64,000 nt of DNA from an uncultured Methanoregula sp. (GTDB taxonomy: Archaea; Halobacteriota; Methanomicrobia; Methanomicrobiales; Methanospirillaceae). How positions within the stretch are numbered: the first letter of the stretch is position 1; every line of letters starts with the position of its first letter. This document shows, piece after piece, positions 8,602 to 17,585 of this stretch. The stretch spans positions 2,103,419 through 2,167,418 of the forward strand of contig NZ_OY781872.1 of the NCBI RefSeq assembly GCF_963677065.1, read 5' to 3'. The translations under genes and the position numbers were made by a program. The notes below the pieces were generated by a model, which was not told where the DNA came from, did not search any database, and saw only the letters and a list, made by a program, of their open reading frames with translations.

Positions 8602-9720
8602 ATGCAGGTGAACTGGCGGGATATTACTGCAGCAAGGAACTCGTATGCGGTGTTGTATGCTGCCTGCGGAACGGCAGGATATAATCTCACCCCGGTTGAG
8701 AAACCTGAATCCGACGTGACCTGCTATAGCCTCAACTCGATCAATGCCCGCCAGTATCTTGATGAAATAAACCGGGCAGACTGCATAACAATTGCCGGTG
8801 GTCCCCATGCCACGGCCTGTTATCGGGAAGTTGCCCGGTATGCTGATTATGTAATTGTCGGAGAAGGGGAGTATACGCTCCCCCGTCTCCTTGGTGAGAT
8901 TGTAGCTGGCAGGGACGGGTGCATCCCCGGGGTTGCGACCGGAGAATTTTACGGGCCGGCAGATACATGTGTCCGCCTTGATTCCTGGCCTGCCTTTGGC
9001 GAGATGAAAGGGTACGTGGAACTGAGCCGGGGCTGCCCGTTTGCCTGCGGTTACTGCCAGACCCCGCAGATCTTCGGGCACTGCATGCGGCACCGTTCGA
9101 TCGACGAATCAGCCCGGTATGCGAACCGGTACGGCCAGGCCCGGTTCGTATCCCCGAATGCTTTTGCCTATGGATCGGATGGGATCCATCCCCGGTGGGA
9201 GAAGATCGAGCGGCTGCTTTCGAAGATCAGAAGCGAGATCTATTTTGGCACGTTTCCTTCGGAAGTGCGCCCGGAATTTATCTGCGCCGAATCGCTCGAT
9301 CTGATCAACCGGTACTGTACGAACACGAAACTCCATTTCGGGGCCCAGTCGGGGAGCGATGCAGTGCTTGCCCGTCTCCACCGGGGCCATACGAACGCCG
9401 ATGTGATCCGTGCTGTTGAGCTCTGCAGGGATTATTCCATAATTCCGATCGTGGACTTCATTGTCGGGTTTCCGTTCGAGACGGACGAGGATCAGCGAAA
9501 GACTGCTGCTCTCATACGGGAGGTAGCCCGGCACGGAAAAGTCCATGTCCATCTCTTCCTGCCCCTGCCCGGCACCCCGCTTGCCGGAAGTACCGCGCGG
9601 TCACTCCTTCCGGAAACGGAAAAACTCTGCGGAAAGCTCGCTTTAGGCGGCAGGCTGACCGGTTCCTGGAACGATCCTGCAATAAGGTTTTTACGACATC
9701 CTTCAAATGATATACCATGA
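8602..9720 (+). CDS. B12-binding domain/radical SAM protein (MJ_1487 family)
   Basis: A 372-residue protein with an N-terminal Rossmann-like cobalamin-binding region (about residues 1-125, including TIAGGPHATA) and a radical SAM domain whose cluster motif is C145-x3-C149-x2-C152 in SRGCPFACGYCQ. The layout and length match the archaeal family TIGR04013. These enzymes cleave S-adenosylmethionine to a radical, and in B12-dependent forms often methylate unreactive carbons; the substrate is unknown. Its stop overlaps the phosphoesterase start by 4 bases (ATGA), so the two genes are co-translated. Confidence 0.87.
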   Translation: MQVNWRDITAARNSYAVLYAACGTAGYNLTPVEKPESDVTCYSLNSINARQYLDEINRADCITIAGGPHATACYREVARYADYVIVGEGEYTLPRLLGEIVAGRDGCIPGVATGEFYGPADTCVRLDSWPAFGEMKGYVELSRGCPFACGYCQTPQIFGHCMRHRSIDESARYANRYGQARFVSPNAFAYGSDGIHPRWEKIERLLSKIRSEIYFGTFPSEVRPEFICAESLDLINRYCTNTKLHFGAQSGSDAVLARLHRGHTNADVIRAVELCRDYSIIPIVDFIVGFPFETDEDQRKTAALIREVARHGKVHVHLFLPLPGTPLAGSTARSLLPETEKLCGKLALGGRLTGSWNDPAIRFLRHPSNDIP

Positions 9721-10358
9721 AAGATGTGCTACTCATAGCAGATCTCCATGGTCAATTCGGTAAAATTGATTCATTTCTGGAGCTTTCTCCGGAAGCGGTA
9801 TTTATTGCAGGCGATATCACCAATATGGGTCCCGTTGACGCGGTCGATGACGTGCTCGCACGGATCGACGTGCCCTGTTTTGCTGTGCCCGGCAACTGTG
9901 ACCCGCGTGAGATCATCGAGACGCTCGAACACTCCGACACCGTGTGCATGCACGGTTCGTCGATGAACCTGGGAAAGATGACCATAGTTGGCGTTGGCGG
10001 TTCAAACCCGACGCCCTTTGGCACCCCGTTCGAGCTGACCGACAAGCAGATAGATGACGTGTTGAACAGCGCTATGAAAAAGATGGAAAAGACGGTTCAC
10101 AACGTCCTCCTCTGCCATGCCCCCCCGTATGAAACCCTCGACAAACCTGCCGGGGAGCACGTGGGAAGCCACAGCATCAGGAAGCACATGAAGGCTTTCG
10201 ATATTGTCTGCTGTGCCCACATTCACGAGGCCCGGGGCATCATGGAAGTTGACGGTGTCAAGATCGTCAACCCCGGCCCGGCAATGGACGGCCACTGCGC
10301 CATGATCCATTTCGGAAACGATGCCCGGGACATCAAGATTGAACTGCTGACGGTATAG
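9717..10358 (+). CDS. Metallophosphoesterase (calcineurin-like)
   Basis: A 213-residue single-domain phosphoesterase with all the metal-binding motifs of the family: DLHG (about residues 9-12), GDIT (about 33-36), GNCD (about 61-64), CHAPP (about 138) and AHIHEA near 173. Such enzymes use two metal ions to cleave phosphomonoesters or diesters; the substrate cannot be told from sequence. It starts inside the end of the radical SAM gene (ATGA overlap), so a joint role is likely, perhaps removing phosphate from a product or precursor of that enzyme. Confidence 0.88.
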   Translation: MKDVLLIADLHGQFGKIDSFLELSPEAVFIAGDITNMGPVDAVDDVLARIDVPCFAVPGNCDPREIIETLEHSDTVCMHGSSMNLGKMTIVGVGGSNPTPFGTPFELTDKQIDDVLNSAMKKMEKTVHNVLLCHAPPYETLDKPAGEHVGSHSIRKHMKAFDIVCCAHIHEARGIMEVDGVKIVNPGPAMDGHCAMIHFGNDARDIKIELLTV

Positions 10359-10373
10359 GCAGCATTCCGATCC

Positions 10374-10397
10374 GGGGGCAGAGTAGATTCTGCTCCC
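10374..10397 (+). terminator. Hairpin after the phosphoesterase gene
   Basis: GGGGGCAGA (10374-10382) pairs with TCTGCTCCC (10389-10397), 9 bp with one G-T pair and a 6-base loop, followed by a T-run near 10407. It begins 16 bases after the stop codon and resembles a terminator or 3' stabilising hairpin. The rest of the gap to 10654 holds nothing recognisable. Confidence 0.4.
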
Positions 10398-10654
10398 GAA
10401 AAACTCTTTTCACGTATCTGAAGTTTCTACTATACTCTGTTGGATCTGTTGTTTTCTGTAACGGCATCCCTGGGCTCTGTCCCCGCTGCAGCAAGATCAC
10501 TGACCATACGTTTTAAGGAAACCGTGCGAGTCGTCGGCTCACACCCGTGTCCGGAAGTGGAAGATGCGGATCAGGTTTGTTAAAATGGATCCGGAAATGG
10601 CGTATCTGAAATGCACATCGGAAATATCGGTCTCTTTAAAAAAAGTTGAATCAG

Positions 10655-11203
10655 CTATCTATCGCTGCAACCGAGATCCCTTTTTTTTTGGAGCAGTTCC
10701 AGGTACGATGCGAGTATTGGTTCACCGACTGCTCCAATCTCCCGTGCAATCTTCTCGATCTGAATGGTCGGATCGGTGTTCTCATCTTCAACAATGACTT
10801 CGATCTCGGCAAACGTGCCGAGTTCGTCGACAGAATCAAGCGAGATGGAAGCCGTGCCGAGTTTGAAATTCTCCCGCCACTTGTTCACTTCGGCGGTCTT
10901 GGTGAACCCGAGCCGGTCGAGCATGGTCTCGAATGCGGGGCCGGACTCGACAGCAAAGTTGAGTTCTTCCCGTGCCTTGAGCCCGAACTTCCTGAGTTTC
11001 GGCCCTTTGTAGGTGACAACTGCATGATCATCCGTATACCGGACCCGGACTGCCTCGTCAGTCTTTCCGAAATCCCGGTGGGGGGCGTTGTAATAGATAT
11101 CATGCTCATGCAGTTTTCCTGATGGTGCTGCATTGAGTGAGATCAGCCGTCCGCGAATTGGATCGAGCGAAGGGACCCTGACTTTTAGTTCAACTTCCAG
11201 CAT
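10655..11203 (-). CDS. CYTH domain protein (class IV adenylate cyclase CyaB-like)
   Basis: A 182-residue CYTH (CyaB-thiamine triphosphatase) protein. The signature E3-x-E5-x-K7 lies in EVELKVRV; further charged tunnel residues are seen in RVRYTDD and VTYKGPKL and in the central FAEIEVIVED. The family forms an eight-stranded tunnel that binds triphosphates with divalent metal. Archaeal CyaB-like members have been linked to adenylate cyclase or tripolyphosphatase activity; which applies here is not known. It is a monocistronic gene, divergent from the FKBP gene. Confidence 0.88.
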   Translation of the reverse strand: MLEVELKVRVPSLDPIRGRLISLNAAPSGKLHEHDIYYNAPHRDFGKTDEAVRVRYTDDHAVVTYKGPKLRKFGLKAREELNFAVESGPAFETMLDRLGFTKTAEVNKWRENFKLGTASISLDSVDELGTFAEIEVIVEDENTDPTIQIEKIAREIGAVGEPILASYLELLQKKRDLGCSDR

Positions 11204-11258
11204 AATTGTGCCACACTTTTATCTGTCTTTATTGCGACTTATTATAGTCAGGTGAACT

Positions 11259-11936
11259 ATGGTAATTAAAGAAGGAGATTTTATCCGTCTGAATTATACC
11301 GGCAAAGTCGGTGATAATGTCTTTGATACAACGAACGAGGAAGAGGCAAAGAATGCCGGAATCCACAGCAAGAATGCGATCTACGGTCCTGTCACTATCT
11401 GCGTTGGCCAGAAGCACGTGATCATCGGGCTCGATGAGGAACTTGTCGGCAAAAAAGCCGGTGCAGAAGGAACGGTCACTGTTGAGCCGGCCAAGGCATT
11501 CGGGGAACGCGACCCCAAGAAACTCCAGTCATTCCCGAAGAACAAGTTCTCCGAGAAGCCGGTCCGCGGCATGCCTGTCAAGATGGAAGAGCTTGGCGAA
11601 GGGACGGTAGTCGATGTCATCGGCTCCCGTGTCCTTGTTGACTTCAATGCCCCGCTTGCAGGCCAGACACTTACCTACTCGTACAAAATCGAGGAAAAAG
11701 TAACTGAACCCCTTGAGCAGTTCAAGGGTCTCGTCCGTCTCTATGCCGGAAGGGAGATGGAGATTGCAATGACCGGGAGCACGGTAACAGTAACCCTCCC
11801 GCCAGGGATCAACTACGATCGCCGGTGGCTCCTCTGGCGCGGCCGGATCATCCACGAGGGTTTCGAGTTCATCACCGGCATCTCCGAGATCACTCTTGTC
11901 GAGACTTTCAAGAAGCCCGAGAAGAAAGAAGAATAA
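11259..11936 (+). CDS. FKBP-type peptidyl-prolyl isomerase (SlyD-like, long archaeal form)
   Basis: A 225-residue cytoplasmic isomerase and chaperone. The FKBP core starts at GDFIRLNYTGKV and continues at IIGLDEELVGKKAG and VTVEPAKAFGERDP, with a chaperone insert (IF domain, about residues 85-140) as in SlyD. A C-terminal extension of about 70 residues (from about 155) is found in the long archaeal FKBPs. It catalyses proline cis-trans isomerisation and prevents aggregation. GGTGA just before the ATG may serve as a weak ribosome binding site. The poly-T run at 11945-11951 probably ends the transcript. Confidence 0.92.
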   Translation: MVIKEGDFIRLNYTGKVGDNVFDTTNEEEAKNAGIHSKNAIYGPVTICVGQKHVIIGLDEELVGKKAGAEGTVTVEPAKAFGERDPKKLQSFPKNKFSEKPVRGMPVKMEELGEGTVVDVIGSRVLVDFNAPLAGQTLTYSYKIEEKVTEPLEQFKGLVRLYAGREMEIAMTGSTVTVTLPPGINYDRRWLLWRGRIIHEGFEFITGISEITLVETFKKPEKKEE

Positions 11937-12171
11937 GTTCAATCTTTTTTTGCCCGACCGGCTGTCATTTTTTTCAAGATCCTGTCCGTTATCTCATGGC
12001 CGGGCTTATATCATTTCCTGATAGGTGAAATTTTTGCGGAAATAAGTCCGACCGGACATCGTTTTTTTTCACAGTAACTCCGATGAAGAATATTTTCATC
12101 CATTAAATGGGTTATTATGCTCGGATTGTCGAACCGGTTTTTTTAATTAGGTCAATGACGCAATATTCATT

Positions 12172-13272
12172 ATGAGCAAGTCATTTACGATTATACCCAT
12201 ATTGGTGGCTCTTCTTGTAGCCGGAGTCCTTGTTGCCGGGTGCTCCAGCAGCGATTCATCCTCCAGCTCGCAGAATCCGTCCGCTACTGTTGCAGTCACA
12301 ACTGCTGCATCTTCGTCAGCGGCTCTCTATTCTGCCGGGGATATCGTGAAAAACCCCAAATCCAGTTCCACTTCCGGTCTTCTCATCATAGGCTATGATG
12401 CAGCCTCCGACAAGTATGAGCGGGCTTACGTTTACCCCAACAGTGACGGAACCTGGGGGTACCGTATGGATTCCAAGACCGAGAAGATCGACCGGTCAAC
12501 TATCGATAAGGTGTATACCCAGAAAGTGACAAATAAAGCGGTTTCCGCAGTCCCGGTAAAAACCCCGACGCCCGCTGTTACGCCCACGATAGCGTATACG
12601 ACAGCAACCACAACGGCGGCTTCAGCAACAGCAACCACTTCATCCGCTCTCTCTCCAAAAGTTAATAGTATCGAACCCGATAAAGGAAAAACCGGTGAAA
12701 CGGTATCTATTACCGATCTGGTAGGAATCAATTTCCAGTCAGGTGCAACGGTCACCCTGGTAAAATCCGGAAATACAAACATTTCTGCAACGAACGTGAA
12801 TGTCAAATCGGCAAACCTGATTACCTGTACCTTTGTGATACCTTCGAATACTACTACTGGTTACTGGAATATTGTTCTCACTAATCCGGATGGACAATAT
12901 CACCAGTTCCAGAACGGGTTCAATGTTGTTCAGGGTACTTCTACAACCACAACCACGACAACCACGACTACGACCACATCAGCAAGTGCGGCTACTATAA
13001 CTTCGATTAGTCCGCCGTCCCTTGTGACGGGAGGTGTTGATACTGTTGCCCGTATAACAATATATGGGACGAATCTTGGTTCTGCATCAAACTTCAAACT
13101 TACATCAAGCAGCCATACTATTACAGGATCGACTTACTACCCATCAACTTCGATTGAAGCAACAGCGGTATGTACTATTCCTGCAGGTTACAGCGATACC
13201 TATACTGTATCTCTTCTGGACTCCAGTGGCACTGTTGTTTCATCCCTTTCGAACGCGTTCTCTGTCTCTTAG
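12172..13272 (+). CDS. Surface lipoprotein with two IPT/TIG domains
   Basis: A 366-residue exported protein with a signal peptide ending in the lipobox VAGC (Cys24), a Ser-rich stretch, a small N-terminal domain (about residues 40-120), a Thr/Ala linker and two immunoglobulin-like IPT/TIG domains (about 161-254 and 275-366). The two TIG domains are joined by a run of 12 Thr coded by ACN repeats near 12950-12980. TIG domains usually mediate binding or cell-surface architecture. The Thr-rich linkers are likely to be O-glycosylated; that is inference. A monocistronic gene with AT-rich upstream sequence (about 12143-12150) as promoter. Confidence 0.8.
   Translation: MSKSFTIIPILVALLVAGVLVAGCSSSDSSSSSQNPSATVAVTTAASSSAALYSAGDIVKNPKSSSTSGLLIIGYDAASDKYERAYVYPNSDGTWGYRMDSKTEKIDRSTIDKVYTQKVTNKAVSAVPVKTPTPAVTPTIAYTTATTTAASATATTSSALSPKVNSIEPDKGKTGETVSITDLVGINFQSGATVTLVKSGNTNISATNVNVKSANLITCTFVIPSNTTTGYWNIVLTNPDGQYHQFQNGFNVVQGTSTTTTTTTTTTTTSASAATITSISPPSLVTGGVDTVARITIYGTNLGSASNFKLTSSSHTITGSTYYPSTSIEATAVCTIPAGYSDTYTVSLLDSSGTVVSSLSNAFSVS
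12949..12985 (+). repeat. ACN microsatellite coding a poly-Thr linker
   Basis: Twelve consecutive ACN codons (mainly ACA/ACC/ACG/ACT) join the two TIG domains. Such runs can change length by slippage, giving variation in linker length between strains. Confidence 0.6.
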
Positions 13273-14080
13273 TATTCCCATAATCCTCACCCCCTCTTTT
13301 TAGATTCAAGTTATCCTTCCTTTTCTCTATCAGATATTTGGTGAAAGCATTTTTTCAAAAACACAAACAGCATTACTAAACACCATACCGGAAACAATTT
13401 TCTTTCCTCTTTCAACATCCTGTATCCGGAATTACTTATTGAGTGTGTTTACCCTCATCAGCGCTGTAATCCACCAATACGCAACCAACCCTGTCAGGGT
13501 GTGTACGGTGTATCGTAATTATCGTTCAAGGGCAACCACTCGAATGGTGTAATCTGTGTGAATGCATGTCTTGCATCATCCTGAGTGGCGCAGGTTTTTG
13601 GATTGCAATCAATCTCCGGCAAAAAAATTTCGATCACCCCCTCAGCCCCTGCCAGAAATTTTTCAAGCAACCTTTGACAGATCGGCTTGAACGTCCCCGT
13701 CGGAAAAAACGATTTGCTGTTGGATAAATATCCAATAGTTGGATAATTATCCAACTGTTGGCAGGTTTACTGACACCCTTTGATCGCGATTAAATTATTT
13801 TAGCAGACCCCGGGCTGAAAAAACCGCTCTCGCAGAAACGCACATGGACGGCCGTTCTCACCCCCGCGGTGAAAACTGCGTACAATAAAATTCCTTTTTG
13901 CGGGCAACAGAATCCTGTCCTGGTCATTCTGTCCGCGGTTCAGATACATTCCCGTGTACGTGAAGGCTATCTTCGACAGGCCCGTAGCCAAAAATCTCTC
14001 CGTCTCGGATGCCCGTGAAATCGTGTTGGTATATCGAGTTTCGTGATTCCGGTGCTGACCGGTTGGACTCATGTCCATTT
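13273..14080. other. 808-bp gap without a convincing gene; contains tandem palindromes
   Basis: No ORF shows a recognisable family. Two minus-strand readings (13494-13754, starting with TTG inside a palindrome, and 13800-14078) lack family features, and neither is accepted. The only strong structure is the palindrome cluster at 13719-13761. The region could be decayed mobile or accessory DNA, but no transposase or terminal repeats are seen. Confidence 0.4.
13719..13761. repeat. Two adjacent palindromes sharing TTGGATA half-sites
   Basis: AGTTGGATAATTATCCAACT (13737-13756) is a perfect 20-bp palindrome, extended outward by CCAA/TTGG after one mismatch. Immediately before it, TTGGATA-AA-TATCCAA (13720-13735) repeats the same half-site. 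The pattern of four half-sites in about 40 bp resembles a cooperative operator for a dimeric regulator, or a cruciform element. No known regulator is matched. Confidence 0.6.
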
Positions 14081-15112
14081 CTATAATGGAGAAATTTTAT
14101 ATCTCAACAGCGCCGCAATCCCGCCAAGGGCAACCAGCCGCTCCCCGGGCTCGAACGTAGATGATAAGACAACGACCGATGCCCGCATGGACTCCGCCTT
14201 TTCGATGAGCTGCGCCATCATAGGATCCCTGAGATTGGCGTCTACCACCAGGATCTGTTCTGCTGCGCCATATCCAATCGCTTCCTGTACTTCCTTCAGA
14301 CCGTAGGCAACCGCCCCGTCCTTTGAGATCCTGAGAAGGACTTCGTCCATGAGCCGGACTTCGCGGGAGAGCTGGAGATCATCGATGAGTTTGTCGAGCG
14401 CCCCGTTGCCGATCACTTCCTGGACTGCCCCCCGCCCGATCCGTCTTGTCTCGACAACTACCACGTTCTCCATGACCGGAGCTGCCCTGCCTCTGGCATA
14501 CTTTACAAAATCGTCCTTGATAAACCCCGGGCCGGCAATGATGAGGGGGCCGGATATTCCGGTTATGTGTGCGAGAACCTGCTCAAAAAAGCCGGCCCGC
14601 GATTCCGTCTCGGCGCCTTTGCCGCTGCCGCTTGTGATGGTTATTACCGATTCGGGGCCGTACTGCCTCAGGCGGAAGAGTTCTGCCTCCCCCTCTTCGA
14701 TAGTGAGGATGTGGATTACCCCATATACGGAAGCTTTTACTGCACGTTCGATCCGTTCGAGATCGAGGGGCCGCCAGTGCTTGATGACCGAGATCTCGTA
14801 CCCGGTCTCAACATTGATGGTATGATACGCCCCGCAATCCACGCCATGTTCGATGATGCCGGTGAGCCGGAGCCGCACACCATGTTCCGAGAACTCCAGC
14901 CGTTCTACCCGGACACCGAGACGAACCGGGCGTTTTTCTGCTTTTTCCGGCCGGGCTTTGTCTGCAGCGGTCTCAACGCTCCGGAACGTTGTGGCAAAAA
15001 CCAGATCGCCTTCGCGGATGATGTGCTGGAGATGCCAGAGATCATCGGGACTTTCCGGGAACAGCCGGATCTCGCCCTCATTTCCCCTCAGCTCGCAGAT
15101 CTCAGCCTTCAT
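14081..15112 (-). CDS. pelA: Pelota (aPelota), stalled-ribosome rescue factor
   Basis: A 343-residue release-factor-like protein. The N-terminal Sm-like domain (about residues 1-125), central eRF1 domain 2-like region (about 130-255) and C-terminal L7Ae-like domain (about 256-343, with AIGYGAAEQILVVD) follow the Pelota order. With aEF1A or ABCE1, Pelota recognises and splits ribosomes stalled without a stop codon; it lacks the GGQ motif of eRF1. The start at 15112 (MKAEICELRG) was chosen because the longer reading would extend far into the upstream gene; this start still overlaps it by 11 bases. It is the second gene of an operon with the NEMF/RqcH gene. Confidence 0.95.
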   Translation of the reverse strand: MKAEICELRGNEGEIRLFPESPDDLWHLQHIIREGDLVFATTFRSVETAADKARPEKAEKRPVRLGVRVERLEFSEHGVRLRLTGIIEHGVDCGAYHTINVETGYEISVIKHWRPLDLERIERAVKASVYGVIHILTIEEGEAELFRLRQYGPESVITITSGSGKGAETESRAGFFEQVLAHITGISGPLIIAGPGFIKDDFVKYARGRAAPVMENVVVVETRRIGRGAVQEVIGNGALDKLIDDLQLSREVRLMDEVLLRISKDGAVAYGLKEVQEAIGYGAAEQILVVDANLRDPMMAQLIEKAESMRASVVVLSSTFEPGERLVALGGIAALLRYKISPL

Positions 15113-16997
15113 GATGCCCTGAAATGTCCGAACCCCCGGGAGGAACAAACGCCGCCACCTGTTCGGTGTTGAGGATGCTTTTTAATGATTTGATCTCATC
15201 GTCGGAGAATTTTTCCTTGAGTACCCGGAGGACTTTCTTTGCCACATCGTTTGGCTCGAACTGCCCGGGCCTGAGTTCGACAAAAGTCCGGGTTTTCAGG
15301 CTGATGACCGCGGGGGGCCCGCCAATAATTGCAGTGTTCGGTTCTATCATGATACCGATCCCGACCGCAAGCGGAACATTCCGGTAATACGTCCGCTCCC
15401 CCCGGACAATGAAGGAGCCCCGGGAGACAAATTCCCCGGATTCGGGGGTTTTGCTCACCTGCGAAGGCAGGGCACTGTATACATCGGCAGAGAAATGCCC
15501 GCTCCGCCAGGCTCCCGAATAGGATGCTGCGAACTGGGCAACTTCATCCATGCGTTCGGTCTTGCCTTTCACGATCACAACGCTGGCCCCGTGCACATCA
15601 GCATGCACGAACAGGTCCCCGCCGGCCATGTATTTCTTTACCAGTTCCTCGTTCTGCCCGGCATCCCTGCCCCCAAGTACGACTACCCCGTCGCTTGTGA
15701 CAAACCAGCGGAAACGGTGGTACCAGAGTTTTTTGAGAGGAACAAATTCCCGGCGCTGTTGCTTTTTTGCGCTGACCACGGTTCTTGCCATGGCAGCAAG
15801 GGCGCCCTCTTTCTTCTTCTTGAATTTCTTGATGATATCGTAATACCGGCCCGCGTTCTGCTCCACGCTTTCGTGGACAAAGATCTTCACCTTTCTTCCG
15901 ATATCCACTTCCACTGCTGCATCTTCGGGAAAGAAGGAGATGATCTTCTTTGCCTCAACCGATCCGGCCTGCCGGAGTTTCTTCTCAATCTCCTGCCACG
16001 AGTGTTTTTTACTCGCTGTATCGAGTGTTGTAATCAGCTGGCTTATCGGCTGGTAGTTCTCGTAAATGGCATTGACGATCTCCTCGGTATTTTTGATGGT
16101 CCGATCGAACTTCTTGAGCGCTGCCTCCTGGTGGCTGCGAATCCGGTCTTCCTTTGGAATCACGGGGCGGGAGGAAGCTTTCTTCTCTTTCTTGGTGAGC
16201 GGATAAAATACTTCGAGCGCTTCGGAGAATGTTGGATATTGTTTTGCATCCGGCTCATTATGGAGGTTGACCGGCTCGCAGTGTTTGCCGGTGATGACCG
16301 GAGAGGGCGAGGTAAGGACCCGGTTGAAGAGTGCCTGGATCGCGGAAAAGACCCGGTCCGGATCCGCTGTCGCGGCCGGAATTGCTTTATCCTGGCCAGA
16401 TTCCTGGCAGATATATTCTGCATATGCTCCCCCGAACATACATCCGATTGCAAGGGCCCTGACAAGATCCCTGTCATCCTTTTTCAGAAATGCCGCCAGA
16501 TTATCAGGAGACGCGGTCGGATCCGTGCTCCCCAGTGCATAGATGGCTTTTGGGACGATCTCCCGGTCCTTGAACCGGTGATGCCAGAGCGGTTTTACAA
16601 TCACGAAACCCGCGTCGGCCAAGATAACGTTTCCTTCATCGAAGAGTTCAAGGATAAGGTTGTACGTGGTGGTTCCTTTTCCGATCTCGATGATGAGGAT
16701 GCGTTCGAGACCGTGCTGCCGGATGGAAAGGACTTTTCCCCCGGAGATATATTTCCGGAGCAGCATGGCAAACTGCGGGGGGTTTTTCGGGGGTTCCGGC
16801 AGGTCTTTTACCAGGTGCGCCCTTCTTCCGGCTTCAATAATCAGCGAGTACTTTTTCTTGTTCTCGCCATTGAGCCGGATTGCAAGCGTACGCGTATCGA
16901 ACTGGTACACTTTGTCGATCCAGAGCGGCAGCCTGCTGCACAGCTCGGCTGTCATCGCCCTGACGTCGATCCCGCTCATTCCCTGCTCGGATGCCAT
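15102..16997 (-). CDS. rqcH: NEMF/Rqc2/RqcH family ribosome quality control protein (NFACT)
   Basis: A 631-residue protein with the NFACT order: NFACT-N (about residues 1-160), a helix-hairpin-helix part, a long coiled coil (about 285-400) and NFACT-R/DUF814 (about 440-560; DLFVHADVHGASVVIVKG). Family members bind obstructed large ribosomal subunits and recruit tRNA to add C-terminal tails to stuck nascent chains. The position that carries the key Asp-Arg pair in studied members is Glu98-Arg99 here (in RQHGLERIL), a conservative change. An AT-rich box (about 17020-17035) upstream of the ATG at 16997 fits a nearly leaderless start. It overlaps the pelota gene, which joins splitting and tailing in one operon. 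Confidence 0.92.
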   Translation of the reverse strand: MASEQGMSGIDVRAMTAELCSRLPLWIDKVYQFDTRTLAIRLNGENKKKYSLIIEAGRRAHLVKDLPEPPKNPPQFAMLLRKYISGGKVLSIRQHGLERILIIEIGKGTTTYNLILELFDEGNVILADAGFVIVKPLWHHRFKDREIVPKAIYALGSTDPTASPDNLAAFLKKDDRDLVRALAIGCMFGGAYAEYICQESGQDKAIPAATADPDRVFSAIQALFNRVLTSPSPVITGKHCEPVNLHNEPDAKQYPTFSEALEVFYPLTKKEKKASSRPVIPKEDRIRSHQEAALKKFDRTIKNTEEIVNAIYENYQPISQLITTLDTASKKHSWQEIEKKLRQAGSVEAKKIISFFPEDAAVEVDIGRKVKIFVHESVEQNAGRYYDIIKKFKKKKEGALAAMARTVVSAKKQQRREFVPLKKLWYHRFRWFVTSDGVVVLGGRDAGQNEELVKKYMAGGDLFVHADVHGASVVIVKGKTERMDEVAQFAASYSGAWRSGHFSADVYSALPSQVSKTPESGEFVSRGSFIVRGERTYYRNVPLAVGIGIMIEPNTAIIGGPPAVISLKTRTFVELRPGQFEPNDVAKKVLRVLKEKFSDDEIKSLKSILNTEQVAAFVPPGGSDISGHHEG

Positions 16998-17203
16998 GAA
17001 TATACTATAGTCATTGGTATGCGTGAATTAAAAAAAACGTCACCCTAAAAAAATCACGGTCTGGATCCACTCTCTCATGTGTGCGACCTCATACCATCTG
17101 GGATTGTGGGAAAAGCCGGACTTTCCGATCTTCCCTGACGGTTATCTGATACTAACTTACATATGGCTTGCGCGCCAAAAATTATGACTACTGGTGTTGC
17201 GGG

Positions 17204-17566
17204 ATGAGTGAAGAAGTCATCGAAGAACAGCCTGTTCTCTCAAAGAAACAGAAAACAAAACAGGATAAACAGGCCGAACATATTGCCCGGATCAAGCGGA
17301 CGCTGATTGCGTCCTTCCTCGGGATTATCACCGGAGCGCTCTCTTATTATATTGGCGGGGTTCCGAATACGGCCGGTATCCAGAACGACGGGCTTCTCGG
17401 CCTGATGCTTATGCTCGCCGGGATTGTGATCCAGAAACACATCTTTATTTTAAGTGGTATGGATACCAGCAAACTTGGCGGGAAGGATTGGTTTTACCAG
17501 GGATTCATGACGTTTGCTTTCTGGTTCATGACCTGGACTATCCTGCTGACGGCAATACCCAAGTAA
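17204..17566 (+). CDS. EMC6-like small membrane protein
   Basis: A 120-residue protein with a charged, Lys/Gln-rich cytoplasmic N-terminus (about 1-32) and three hydrophobic segments (about 35-55, 63-82 and 96-118). Size, the three-helix layout and the sequence between helices 1 and 2 (NDGLLGLMLMLAGIVIQ) resemble archaeal EMC6-like proteins, relatives of a subunit of the eukaryotic ER membrane insertase. The start at 17204 gives a natural acidic N-terminus; the 12 additional upstream codons look non-coding. It is 19 bases from the ABCE1 start, so co-transcription is likely. The EMC6 assignment is by recall and moderate. Confidence 0.6.
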   Translation: MSEEVIEEQPVLSKKQKTKQDKQAEHIARIKRTLIASFLGIITGALSYYIGGVPNTAGIQNDGLLGLMLMLAGIVIQKHIFILSGMDTSKLGGKDWFYQGFMTFAFWFMTWTILLTAIPK

Positions 17567-17585
17567 TCTTTTTTTTGTGATATCC

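Noticed and set aside
13494..13754. An 86-aa minus-strand ORF in the 13.3-14.1 kb gap
   Set aside because: Its only start is TTG inside the palindrome, no family feature is seen and no promoter is near. It is more likely chance or a remnant.
13800..14078. A 92-aa minus-strand ORF next to the pelota gene end
   Set aside because: The composition is irregular, with no domain pattern or promoter-like sequence.
15495..17048. A 517-codon open frame opposite the NEMF/RqcH gene
   Set aside because: It is the antisense shadow of a highly conserved coding gene in a GC-rich genome. Its translation has the irregular Cys/His/Arg composition of a shadow.
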